Under the pieces are notes generated by a model that had not been told where the DNA came from, ran no database searches, and saw nothing but the letters and a program-made list of their open reading frames with translations. A program made the translations under genes and the position numbers. A DNA stretch of 64,000 nt. It comes from Brasilonema sp. UFV-L1. GTDB lineage: Bacteria > Cyanobacteriota > Cyanobacteriia > Cyanobacteriales > Nostocaceae. The DNA is taken from assembly GCF_012912105.1 (NCBI RefSeq), contig NZ_QMEA01000006.1, forward strand, positions 46,642-110,641, written 5' to 3'. Numbering within the stretch: the first letter of the stretch is position 1; every line of letters begins with the position of its first letter. Below, piece by piece: positions 46,512 through 55,302 of this stretch.

Positions 46512-47519
46512 ATGAAACAAACCCTCGCCTTACCAATGATAGAGCCAAGTCAGGCAGGTGAAGCGCGACGGAGTGCGATCGCCTTAGCAACAAGTCTTGG
46601 TTTTAATGAAACTGAGCGGGGAAAGGTGGGGATTGTGGTGACGGAAATAGCAAATAACCTCGTACAGCATGCCAAGAACGGGTTAGTGTTGCTACAAGCA
46701 ATTGAAAAACACAACATTCATGGCCTGGAAGTCCTGGGGTTAGACACTGGACCAGGGATAAGCAATATCAGCGAGTGTCTACGTGATGGGTTTTCTACAA
46801 CGACAACTCCGGGAAATGGGTTAGGAGCTATCACCCGTCTTTCTAGTTTGGTAGACATTTATTCTATTCCGGATATGGGGACAGTTATCCTTAGTCATCT
46901 CTGGGCTAGCCCCATACCCGAAAGTTCATCCTCAAAACATCTGGAGTTAGGAGTGGTCTGTCTGCCAAAAGCGGGAGAAGAGATTTGCGGCGATGCTTGG
47001 GCGTACGAAATCTCTCAAGAACGCTGTTTAATACTTGTTGCTGATGGATTAGGTCATGGATCCCTAGCCGCCCAAGCATCAACAGAAGCAGTGAGAGTTT
47101 TTCACGAACATATCCACCACACTCCTCGTGAAATTATGGAAGCAGCTCATAAAGCTTTACGGAGTACACGAGGAGCAGCAGTGGGGATCGCCGAAATTAA
47201 TTTTGCAGATCAATCTGTTCGCTTCGCTGGAGTTGGTAATATTGCTGGCATTATCCTCTGTGATACAAAACGCCAAAACCTGGTTTCTTACAATGGAACA
47301 GTCGGGTGTGAAGTCCGCAAAATTCAGGAGTTTACCCACCAATGGCATCCTGGTGGACTCTTGATTATGCATTCTGATGGCTTAGGAACTCAATGGCGAT
47401 TAGAACGCTATCCAGGTCTCATCCATAAACATCCCAGCTTGATTGCTGGTGTTTTATACCGAGACTTTTACCGAGTTCGCGATGATGTCACTGTGCTGGT
47501 TATGCGTGAGAGTGTATAG
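46512..47519 (+). CDS. ATPase-PP2C fusion (RsbW/RsbX-like)
   Basis: 335 residues. N-terminal GHKL ATPase-like domain (about 1-130: TEIANNLVQHAKNG, LDTGPGISN, TTTTPGNGLGAI). C-terminal SpoIIE/PP2C phosphatase (about 145-330) with metal-ligand aspartates in GDAW, ADGLGHG, SDGLG and RDDVTVLV. It probably resets phospho-RsbS/RsbR, as RsbX does, with an RsbT-type domain attached. It is the first gene after the IscB element, with coordinates that fit the original operon. Confidence 0.88.
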   Translation: MKQTLALPMIEPSQAGEARRSAIALATSLGFNETERGKVGIVVTEIANNLVQHAKNGLVLLQAIEKHNIHGLEVLGLDTGPGISNISECLRDGFSTTTTPGNGLGAITRLSSLVDIYSIPDMGTVILSHLWASPIPESSSSKHLELGVVCLPKAGEEICGDAWAYEISQERCLILVADGLGHGSLAAQASTEAVRVFHEHIHHTPREIMEAAHKALRSTRGAAVGIAEINFADQSVRFAGVGNIAGIILCDTKRQNLVSYNGTVGCEVRKIQEFTHQWHPGGLLIMHSDGLGTQWRLERYPGLIHKHPSLIAGVLYRDFYRVRDDVTVLVMRESV

Positions 47520-47521
47520 TC

Positions 47522-49657
47522 ATGAGTACAACTATCCTCACCTTGGAAATTCGCTACGAGCAAGATGTGGTGCTGAGCCGTCAACAAGCACGCCAAATTG
47601 CCCAAGCTTTGGGATTTGATGCCCAAGACCAAGCACGCCTTGCCACAGCTGTTTCTGAAATCGCTCGAAATGCTTTTGTCTATGCCAAAAGTGGAACTGT
47701 GGAATTTTGGGTAGATGACGAATCTCCGCAGAATTTCTGGATAAGCATACGAGATAGAGGTCCGAGTATTCCCAACTTGAAAGCGATTTTAGATGGACAA
47801 TTCGTATCTACAACTGGGATCGGATTGGGCATTATCGGGGCTCGACGGCTGATGGACACGTTTGAAATTGAGTCGATACCAAAGCAAGGAACTCAAGTTT
47901 TGATGGGGAAGACCTTACCAAAACGCTTGCCGAAACTAACATCCCAAAGCTTGAAACTTCTTAAAGAAGATTTGGATAGTCGAAAACCACAAAGTCCTTT
48001 TGAGGAAATTCAGCGACAGAACCAGGAACTCCTCCGCACAATGGAGGAACTACGCAAGCGTGACGAGCAGTTAACTCAGCTCAACCGCGAGTTAGAAGAT
48101 ACAAATCGCGGTGTTGTGGCTCTGTATGCAGAATTAGACGAAAAAGCCGATTCTCTACAACGGGCTAATGAACTCAAGACGCGATTTCTCTCAAACATGA
48201 GCCATGAGTTTCGCACACCGCTAAACTCGGTAGTCTCTCTCTCACGGATCTTGTTAGACCGAATGGATGGTCCATTGACAACAGAGCAGGAAAAGCAAGT
48301 CCAGTTCATGCAAAAAGCGGCGCTTGGTCTTTTGGATTTAGTCAATGATCTGTTGGACATTGCCAAGGTAGAAGCCGGAAAAACTGAAGTTCATCCTAGT
48401 CATTTTGAAGTCAGTGATTTGTTCGCGACGTTAAGAGGAATGCTACGTCCCCTGCTTGCTCATAACTCTTCGGTGACGCTGGTTTTAGAAGAACCTGTTG
48501 GCATTCCACCTCTCTACACCGATGAAGGTAAAGTTGCCCAAATTCTGAGAAACTTCATCTCCAATGGACTAAAGTATACCGAGCAAGGTGAGGTTCGGGT
48601 TGCAGCACTCATGACAGGCAATACTGTTACTTTCTCAGTGACTGATACGGGTATCGGAATTGTACCGGAGGAGCAAGAGCGGATTTTTGAGGAATTTATT
48701 CAGATAGAGTCTAAACTGCAAAAAAAAGTCAAAGGAACAGGTCTGGGACTACCTCTGTCGCGTAAACTAGCACAATTGTTAGGAGGAAGCGTCTGGGTAA
48801 AGAGTGAATTAGGGAAAGGATCTACATTTTTTGCGTCAATCCCACTGGTTTACTCTAGTGCTGCAGCCGCTTCAATGCCACAACCGACTTGGCAAATCGA
48901 CCCGACTCGCCACCCGATCCTGGTTGTGGAAGATAATCCAGAAACTCTTTTTACCTACGAGAAGTATTTTCAGGAATCGAATTATCAGATGATTTCGGCA
49001 CAGACTCTATCTGTGGCAAAGCAAGTGCTAACGGTCTGTCAGCCAATTGCGATTATTCTGGATATTTTACTAGATGGAGAAAGCTCTTGGGCATTCCTGA
49101 TAGAAACTAAGAGCAATGAAGTGACTCGAAATATACCGCTGCTTGTGATTACTGTCGTTGATAACGAAAAGCAGGCGATCGCCCGAGGAGCTGACGGATT
49201 CTTGATTAAACCTGTAGATAGATTTTTACTGTTGAACAAACTGAATACACTGGTCAAGCGGGGCAAGCAACAAAAACTCTTACTGATTGACGACGATCTC
49301 ACAGCCCGGTACGTATTAAAGCAACTTCTTATTCCTATTCCTTTAGAGATTATTGAAGCCGCAGATGGACGTGAAGGGATTCGCTTGGCTCAAGTTGAAA
49401 ATCCTTGTTGTATTGTTTTAGACCTGACTATGCCCGAAATCAGTGGCATAGAAGTTTTAGAGCAACTCAAAAGCAACCCCGCCACGAGTGCGATTCCCGT
49501 CATTGTCAATACATCACAACAACTAGAACCCCAGGAGAAGAACTTTTTTACTCAACACACTGTGGCAATTCTTTCTAAAGAGGTAGTTTCTCAAGAAGTT
49601 GCGATCGCTCAACTGCACCAAGCCCTCACAAAAGCCGGGCTAGCCTTAGATATCTGA
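47522..49657 (+). CDS. Hybrid histidine kinase with RsbT-like N-terminal ATPase
   Basis: 711 residues, starting 2 bp after the phosphatase gene. Domains: RsbT-like GHKL (about 1-140), coiled coil (about 155-220), HisKA with MSHEFRTPLNS, HATPase_c (NFISNGLKYTEQG, DTGIGIVPEEQ), receiver 1 (VVEDNPETL; phospho-Asp in ILDILLDG), receiver 2 (LIDDDLTARYV; LDLTMPEISG). It links the stressosome module to phosphorelay. Unusual in having an RsbT-type ATPase in front of a complete kinase. Confidence 0.88.
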   Translation: MSTTILTLEIRYEQDVVLSRQQARQIAQALGFDAQDQARLATAVSEIARNAFVYAKSGTVEFWVDDESPQNFWISIRDRGPSIPNLKAILDGQFVSTTGIGLGIIGARRLMDTFEIESIPKQGTQVLMGKTLPKRLPKLTSQSLKLLKEDLDSRKPQSPFEEIQRQNQELLRTMEELRKRDEQLTQLNRELEDTNRGVVALYAELDEKADSLQRANELKTRFLSNMSHEFRTPLNSVVSLSRILLDRMDGPLTTEQEKQVQFMQKAALGLLDLVNDLLDIAKVEAGKTEVHPSHFEVSDLFATLRGMLRPLLAHNSSVTLVLEEPVGIPPLYTDEGKVAQILRNFISNGLKYTEQGEVRVAALMTGNTVTFSVTDTGIGIVPEEQERIFEEFIQIESKLQKKVKGTGLGLPLSRKLAQLLGGSVWVKSELGKGSTFFASIPLVYSSAAAASMPQPTWQIDPTRHPILVVEDNPETLFTYEKYFQESNYQMISAQTLSVAKQVLTVCQPIAIILDILLDGESSWAFLIETKSNEVTRNIPLLVITVVDNEKQAIARGADGFLIKPVDRFLLLNKLNTLVKRGKQQKLLLIDDDLTARYVLKQLLIPIPLEIIEAADGREGIRLAQVENPCCIVLDLTMPEISGIEVLEQLKSNPATSAIPVIVNTSQQLEPQEKNFFTQHTVAILSKEVVSQEVAIAQLHQALTKAGLALDI

Positions 49658-49667
49658 GAAAAAAACT

Positions 49668-52016
49668 ATGTCAGAGCCGTTAGTGACTATTTTACATATT
49701 GACGACAACGAAACTAATCGTTATGTTGTCGCTCGCGTTTTACGAAATGCTGGCTTTGCAGTCATAGAGGCGGCTACAGGTGAGGCGGGGTTGCAAGCGA
49801 TCGCCCAAGCAAAACCTGAGTTAGTGATTCTGGATGTTCAGCTTCCTGATACGAGCGGCTTTGAAGTTTGTCATCAGATAAAATCTAACCCCGCAACTTC
49901 TACCCTTCCCGTACTTCATCTGTCTGCCCATTTTGTTGAGAGTCGAGACAAAGCCCAAGGATTAAACGGGGGCGCAGATGGTTACCTCGCGCAACCAGTT
50001 GAACCGATTGAGTTAATTGCTACAGTCAAAGCCTTACTGAGAATTCGGCAGGCTGAGGAGTTAGCTTTAGCGCGGGCGCGAGAGTGGCAAACAACTTTCG
50101 ACTCCATTCATGATGGTGTAGCCCTGCTGGATCACGAAGGCCGATTCCTGCGCTGCAACAAAGCCATGAAGGAATTTTTGAGCAAACCGTTCAGCGAAAT
50201 CATCGGGAGTCAGCATCAGGAACTCATGACTGATGCACTATCTGGTTGCAATGTCAATCTTTTTCTTCGTGTTCAGGAAACTCTACATCGTCAAAGCTTG
50301 GTCATTCACACTGGAGGACGGTGGTTTTCTATCACAGTGGATCCTGTGCTAGATAAGCATAGAGCATTTGTTGGCGCTGTTTACAGTCTAGCTGATATTA
50401 CGGCTCACAGGCAAGCAGAAATAGCGTTGCGAGCAAGCGAAGAACGGTGCCGCTTACTGGTAGAAAACGTCAAAGACTACGCAATTTTCTTCTTTGACAC
50501 ACAGTGGCGGATTACTGGTTGGAGTTTGGGAGCAGAGAATCTTTTAGGCTATCAGGAACCAGAAATTTTAGGACAACCTGCCTCGTGCATTTTTACACCA
50601 GAAGACTTGCAGCAGGGCATAGACAAACAAGAACTGGCAAAAGCTGTGACAGAAGGACGGGCTGAAGATGAGCGCTGGCATATCAGGAAAGACGGCAGCC
50701 GTTTTTGGGCAAGTGGCATTGTCACACCCTTACGAGATGAGACTGGAAAGCTACGAGGCTTCTGTAAAATATTGCGTGATTTTACAGAACGAAAGTTGAT
50801 GGATGATCAACGAGTTCAACTCTTGCAGCGCGAGCAAGAGGCACGAAGTGCAGCCGAAACTACCAATCGTATGAAGGATGAATTTTTGGCAACTCTTTCC
50901 CACGAACTCCGCTCTCCTCTCAATACGATACTGGGGTGGATTAAATTACTAAATACTCGCAAGTTTGACGCAGCCACAACCACACGCGCAATGGAGACAA
51001 TCGAGCGCAGTGCCAAGTCACAAGCGCAACTGGTAGAGGATTTGCTCGATGTTTCCCGTATTATTCAGGGTAAGCTCCGGTTGAATGTTTGCCCTATAGA
51101 ACTGGTTGGAGTCATTGAGGCTGCGCTGGAAACAGTTCGTCCAGCTGCTGATGCCAAGCAAATTCAACTTCAATCAGTTCTTGATCCAACAGCTGGTTTA
51201 GTAGCGGGTGACTTTGACCGTTTGCAGCAAATTGTCTGGAATTTATTATCTAATGCAATTAAGTTTACTCCTAAAGGAGGACTGGTTCAAGTCCAGTTAG
51301 AACGTGTAAACTCTCATGTAGAAATTACGGTGAAGGATACAGGGCGGGGCATCAGTCCTGATTTTATCCCTTATGTGTTTGATCGTTTTCGACAGGCTGA
51401 TAGTTCCACAACCCGCATCCATAGTGGATTAGGGCTAGGATTGGCAATTGTGCGTCACCTGGTAGAGTTACATGGTGGAACAGTTCATGCAGAAAGTCTT
51501 GGTGAAGGGCAAGGAGCAACCTTTACCGTTCAGTTACCACTTGTAAAACAAAGCAGGAGAGTAGAGGAGTTCTTGAGCAGGAGAGGAAATATTGCTTCTG
51601 TGTTTATGTATACTTCTACACCTTTACCTATCCTTGAGGGAGTACGAATCTTGATTGTTGATGATGAAGCTGATACGCGAAATTTTCTTGTCACTGCAAT
51701 AGAAATGTGTGGGGCGCAGGTGATTGCAGCTTCATCAGCAATTGAGGCAATTCAAATTATCTTGCAACAGAGACTGGATGTTTTGGTAAGCGACATTGGT
51801 ATGCCAGAAGAAGACGGCTACAGCTTAATACGTAAGATACGGAGACTCCCGAAAGAACAAGGAGGGCATATTCCAGCAGTCGCTTTAACAGCTTATGCTA
51901 GAGATGAAGACAACAAGCGATCGCTCTCGGAAGGATTTCAAATGCATTTGTCTAAGCCTGTCGAACCAGATGAGTTAGCAAATGTGGTTGCAAGCTTGGT
52001 GAAAAAAAATATTTGA
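49668..52016 (+). CDS. Hybrid kinase REC-PAS-PAS-HisKA-HATPase-REC
   Basis: 782 residues, 10 bp after the preceding kinase gene. N-terminal receiver (HIDDNETNRYVV; ILDVQLPDTSG), two PAS domains (about 140-255 and 260-380), HisKA LSHELRSPLNT, HATPase_c (NLLSNAIKFTPKGG, DTGRGISPDF, GLGLGLAIV), and a C-terminal receiver (IVDDEADTRNFL, SDIGMPEEDG). Cytosolic, likely a sensor accepting a phosphoryl group from the upstream kinase. Confidence 0.9.
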   Translation: MSEPLVTILHIDDNETNRYVVARVLRNAGFAVIEAATGEAGLQAIAQAKPELVILDVQLPDTSGFEVCHQIKSNPATSTLPVLHLSAHFVESRDKAQGLNGGADGYLAQPVEPIELIATVKALLRIRQAEELALARAREWQTTFDSIHDGVALLDHEGRFLRCNKAMKEFLSKPFSEIIGSQHQELMTDALSGCNVNLFLRVQETLHRQSLVIHTGGRWFSITVDPVLDKHRAFVGAVYSLADITAHRQAEIALRASEERCRLLVENVKDYAIFFFDTQWRITGWSLGAENLLGYQEPEILGQPASCIFTPEDLQQGIDKQELAKAVTEGRAEDERWHIRKDGSRFWASGIVTPLRDETGKLRGFCKILRDFTERKLMDDQRVQLLQREQEARSAAETTNRMKDEFLATLSHELRSPLNTILGWIKLLNTRKFDAATTTRAMETIERSAKSQAQLVEDLLDVSRIIQGKLRLNVCPIELVGVIEAALETVRPAADAKQIQLQSVLDPTAGLVAGDFDRLQQIVWNLLSNAIKFTPKGGLVQVQLERVNSHVEITVKDTGRGISPDFIPYVFDRFRQADSSTTRIHSGLGLGLAIVRHLVELHGGTVHAESLGEGQGATFTVQLPLVKQSRRVEEFLSRRGNIASVFMYTSTPLPILEGVRILIVDDEADTRNFLVTAIEMCGAQVIAASSAIEAIQIILQQRLDVLVSDIGMPEEDGYSLIRKIRRLPKEQGGHIPAVALTAYARDEDNKRSLSEGFQMHLSKPVEPDELANVVASLVKKNI

Positions 52017-52046
52017 CTAATATTAAAATATCTGACGAAATATTGT

Positions 52047-52643
52047 ATGTATCAAATGCTCTATAAACAATTTATTTATTGGCGGCAAAAATGGTTACTT
52101 CCCATCGTCGTACGTATTGTTGCTAGAATCGTGGTAACGATTTGTCTAACGGCAGGAATGTTAGGCATCTTGGGAAGCAATGCTCCTATGAGTCATGCTC
52201 AAACTGTTTTTCCAACTTCTGTAGTCAATACTCAAACGTTAAGCACTACTACGCGCATCCAAAATCAACATGCTACTGTATATCGTAGTCCCGATTGTAC
52301 TTGTTGTGGTGGGTGGATTAACCATTTAAAGACACATGGTTTTAAAATTAAAGACTTTCGCACACCTGACATTGAAGCAGTCAAACAAAAGTACAACGTG
52401 CCGGATAACTTAACATCTTGCCACACAGCAATTGTCAATGGATATGTTATTGAAGGACACGTACCAGCACAAGACATCAAACGACTGCTGCAAGAAAAGC
52501 CAAATGTGCTAGGCTTATCTGTTCCCCAAATGCCTGTAGGTACTCCTGGGATGGAGATGGGGAATCACAAAGATCCATTTAATGTGTTTGCTTTTGATAA
52601 CAAGAGCAGAGTCGCGGTTTTTAATGAGTATAGAAATCGTTGA
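52047..52643 (+). CDS. DUF411 metal-binding protein
   Basis: 198 residues. Hydrophobic signal/anchor at 25-48, then a DUF411 domain with the Cys cluster RSPDCTCCGGW, SCHTAIVNGYVIEGHVP and GLSVPQMPVGTPGM. DUF411 proteins are implicated in copper or other soft-metal handling in the periplasm. It closes the operon; its stop lies 16 bp from the end of the TnpB element. Confidence 0.9.
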   Translation: MYQMLYKQFIYWRQKWLLPIVVRIVARIVVTICLTAGMLGILGSNAPMSHAQTVFPTSVVNTQTLSTTTRIQNQHATVYRSPDCTCCGGWINHLKTHGFKIKDFRTPDIEAVKQKYNVPDNLTSCHTAIVNGYVIEGHVPAQDIKRLLQEKPNVLGLSVPQMPVGTPGMEMGNHKDPFNVFAFDNKSRVAVFNEYRNR

Positions 52644-52760
52644 CTGAAAGTTTGACACTCCCCGCGTCTAAAGACGCGGGGATTCTACATTCACCGTCAG
52701 AACTTGCTCAAGCAGGTTTGCACCCTTCGGGTTCGCAGTCGCCTCTGTCGGGAAACCCTC
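52640..52760 (-). ncRNA. Presumptive TnpB reRNA 3' end and guide
   Basis: The 3' end of tnpB overlaps a scaffold hairpin (52660-52681). Past it the sequence is element flank, AGTGTCAAACTTTCAG, which would be the guide and comes from the DUF411 gene end. Position follows known TnpB reRNAs; unverified. Confidence 0.5.
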
Positions 52761-53927
52761 CTGCAGCGCTGTCTCACCAACTAGAGTAGAGGTTCCGACT
52801 CCTGTAGCGTTACTTTGGGGATGCCCTCCCCTAGCTCTTGCAAGATTCAGAATATTAATTGCTGCGTTCACGTCCCTTTGCAATTCGCAACCACAACTAC
52901 ATCTGTGTGTTCGAGTTGAAAGGGATTTTTTCACAATTGCACCGCAATCACTACACTTTTGAGATGTCATTCTAGGATTGACTGCAACGATTTGAGTGTT
53001 GAACTTGCTAGCAAAATATTCTAGCCAACGACGAAATAGTGTCCAAGCCGCATCATTAATGGACTTGGCAAGACAGTGATTCTTTACCATGTTCCGAACC
53101 ATCAAGTTTTCATAGGCGACTAAGGCGTTAGCCTTGCATACGTTACGTGCAACTCTCTTTGCATGTTCATTCCGTTGCCTACTTACTCTTAAATGTTTCT
53201 TCGCATATCTCTGCCTAGCTTTGCGTCGTTGGTTTTTACCTTTCTCCTTGGTGTAAATTCGTTTTTGTGCGTGCTTGATAGCTTTTTCAGTTTTTCTTAG
53301 GAATCTTGGATTGGGTTCATGATGCCCGTTGGAATCAGAGTAAAAATGCTCCAACCCTACATCTAACCCAATCTCCCCATTACTTATTCTTGTTTCTGGT
53401 TGCACATCAACACTAATAGCAAATTGACAATAGTACCCGTCGGCTTTACGAACTAAGCGAACACGCTTAATCGATTTGACTGAATACGTGTGAACGTCCC
53501 ACTTGCCCAATAGCTTGACTTGACCGATACCCTTCTTATCAGTAAAAGTAATTCGTCGTTTTGTTGGGTGTAATGACCATCCGGAGGTCTTGTATTCAAC
53601 AGAGCGATTATCTTTCTGAAATCTTGGGAAGCCTTTCTTGCCTGGTTTCTTGGATTTACAATTCGTGTAAAACCTTTCAATACTTAACCATGCTCTTTCA
53701 GTTGCAGACTGACAAGCCATTGAATTTAAATCTTCTACAAACTTAAATTCCTTACGTAGTGCTGTAGAGTAATTGTTTAAAGCAATTCTGTTAATCTTTG
53801 CTTCGCGAGAAGCGTCCATCCAGTACCTAATAGCTTTATTCCGGATGAATTGAGTTGTACGAATAGCTTCATCAATTGCTTGATATTGCTGACGATTACC
53901 TTTTACTTTCATTTCTAGTACCAGCAC
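52668..53927 (-). CDS. tnpB: TnpB RNA-guided nuclease
   Basis: 419 residues from GTG 53927; AGGAGG is 11 bases upstream. RuvC-I D189 (EIGLDVGLEHF), RuvC-II E273 (VAYENLMV), zinc finger C325, C328, C343 and C345/C347 (QKCSDCG, HRCSCGCELQ) and RuvC-III D352 (RDVNAAINI) are intact, so it should be active. The last 50 residues (GETALQEGFPTEATANPKG region) are encoded by a dispersed repeat that also occurs at 40877. Confidence 0.93.
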   Translation of the reverse strand: MLVLEMKVKGNRQQYQAIDEAIRTTQFIRNKAIRYWMDASREAKINRIALNNYSTALRKEFKFVEDLNSMACQSATERAWLSIERFYTNCKSKKPGKKGFPRFQKDNRSVEYKTSGWSLHPTKRRITFTDKKGIGQVKLLGKWDVHTYSVKSIKRVRLVRKADGYYCQFAISVDVQPETRISNGEIGLDVGLEHFYSDSNGHHEPNPRFLRKTEKAIKHAQKRIYTKEKGKNQRRKARQRYAKKHLRVSRQRNEHAKRVARNVCKANALVAYENLMVRNMVKNHCLAKSINDAAWTLFRRWLEYFASKFNTQIVAVNPRMTSQKCSDCGAIVKKSLSTRTHRCSCGCELQRDVNAAINILNLARARGGHPQSNATGVGTSTLVGETALQEGFPTEATANPKGANLLEQVLTVNVESPRL

Positions 53928-53994
53928 TACTTAATCACCTCCTTTCACATTTTCGTGTACTATACGAATATAACACGTATACAAGAGAGTGGCA

Positions 53995-54153
53995 ATGAGA
54001 AAGAAGATTTATGGAGAAGAAAAAACTAAGACGACGCTAACCTTGACTCAAACGGCAAGGGATTGGCTAGAAGACCAACGAGTAAAGTTGAAAGCTGTCA
54101 GCATTTCAGATACTATTGAAAGAATGGCTAGAGAAAACAGCACCGCAGGCTAA
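53995..54153 (+). CDS. Small ribbon-helix-helix-like protein divergent from tnpB
   Basis: 52 residues, MRKKIYGEEKTKTTLTLTQT then a helix (ARDWLEDQRVKLKAVSISDT, IERMARENS). The pattern of a strand followed by two helices is like Arc/MetJ-type DNA-binding proteins. It starts 67 bp from tnpB on the opposite strand, so it is a candidate regulator of the element. No ribosome site is strong; there is GAGAGTGG 5 bases upstream. Confidence 0.6.
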   Translation: MRKKIYGEEKTKTTLTLTQTARDWLEDQRVKLKAVSISDTIERMARENSTAG

Positions 54154-54498
54154 ACCCAGCAAGAGTGGCTTTCATCCGACGCATTGTCCCCTAAAAAATT
54201 GGCAGCCTTAATACTACGAGTACTCGTGTTGACTCACCGATCAATCAAACGTTTGCGTAGCGCCCCCTTCGGGGCTAGGCTGCCAATTTTTTTCGTGTTA
54301 GACCCCGCCCCGGTCTAAAGCACGGAATACGCAACTACGTTGCTGTTCCTCCGGGGTTTTCAGCCTACCGCCTTATAAGCAAATACTAGCAAATAGCGAG
54401 TGAAGCGATGAGAGGGAAACCTTCATCAAGTACTGTCAGTATGACAAAAATATTAAATTTTACTAAAAAACCAAAGACTCACTAATTTTGTTAAAGTC
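54154..54498. other. Spacer between TnpB element and tetR
   Basis: It holds the long inverted repeat 54193-54292 and a GC-rich GGGTC-type repeat at about 54301-54360, probably part of the element end. No gene. Confidence 0.5.
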
Positions 54499-55155
54499 TC
54501 AATTCACGTTCACATCTGCTCGTACACCTGCTAAGACAAAGTTAAGCGATTCTTGAGCATGTTCCTGTAGCATGGCTTTACTTAGCATTCGTTTCCCAGC
54601 CCAGAGATGTTTTATATTCTCATGGGCTGCTAAGTAAAACACACAAGTTCCCACAATATTGACTGCTGTATGTCTCGGTTCTAAAGGACGAAAAACACCT
54701 TGCGCTATTCCTTGCTCCAAAATGGCAATCAGCTTTCCATAAAGTTGTTCTATCGACTGCTTTGGGTAATACTTTCCTCGGTTCTGAATGGCTTCTAGAA
54801 ATAAAATCGAAGCAATGTTAGGGTTTTTTGACATCTGTTGCAGAAACAACTGAGTCAAACTCTCCAATGCAGCCTGGGGTGGCAATTGTTCTAAATTCAA
54901 CTGTACAATTTCGTCAATCGGCTTGATAAACGCTCGGTTGAGAACTTCCTGGTACAACGCTTCTTTATTTTCAAAATAGTAATAAATCATGGTTTTCGTT
55001 ACACCTGTCTGAGCTGCTATTGTCTCGGTGCGAGCAGCGCTAAATCCGGCGATCGCAAACTCCTGTTCCGCCGCATCCAAAATTTGTGCCTTTGTTGCTT
55101 CTGCATCCCGTACCGATAATGAACGTTTACGTTTTGCTTGTTGAGAGGTACCCAT
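54499..55155 (-). CDS. TetR-family repressor
   Basis: 218 residues from the ATG at 55155 (a GTG six bases upstream is also possible). The N-terminal helix-turn-helix (FAIAGFSAARTETIAAQTGV, TKTMIYYYFENKEALYQ) is typical. The C-terminal domain resembles the CymR/RutR-like TetR group. Divergent from an SDR gene with two palindromes between, so it is expected to repress both. Confidence 0.92.
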   Translation of the reverse strand: MGTSQQAKRKRSLSVRDAEATKAQILDAAEQEFAIAGFSAARTETIAAQTGVTKTMIYYYFENKEALYQEVLNRAFIKPIDEIVQLNLEQLPPQAALESLTQLFLQQMSKNPNIASILFLEAIQNRGKYYPKQSIEQLYGKLIAILEQGIAQGVFRPLEPRHTAVNIVGTCVFYLAAHENIKHLWAGKRMLSKAMLQEHAQESLNFVLAGVRADVNVN

Positions 55156-55164
55156 ATTCACAAA

Positions 55165-55190
55165 AAACTGACTTACTAGTAAGTCAGTTT
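55165..55190. promoter_or_regulatory. TetR operator 1
   Basis: A 26-bp perfect palindrome with core ACTTACTAGTAAGT at 55171-55184, just 10 bp upstream of the tetR start. Confidence 0.8.
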
Positions 55191-55274
55191 AACTGATTCA
55201 AACTCATATAGCACAAAGTGTTGCGAATATTTCACATTGTAAACCATTGACAGAAAGCAGTTTTTGATCTTATA

Positions 55275-55292
55275 TTACTTACTAGTAAGTAA
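55275..55292. promoter_or_regulatory. TetR operator 2
   Basis: TTACTTACTAGTAAGTAA, an 18-bp perfect palindrome sharing the ACTTACTAGTAAGT core, 106 bp from operator 1 and 10 bp before the SDR start; repressor here would block the SDR promoter. Confidence 0.8.
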
Positions 55293-55302
55293 GTTAATAA
55301 AA

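Larger units (their letters stand above)
52659..54380 (-). mobile_element. TnpB element (IS1341-like), no transposase
   Basis: It has tnpB on the minus strand, a divergent small gene on the plus strand, a right-end hairpin CCCCGCGTC-TAAA-GACGCGGGG (52660-52681) and a left-side inverted repeat AAAAAATTGGCAGCC (54193-54207 and 54278-54292). There is no TnpA gene. The distal boundary is approximate. Confidence 0.7.
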
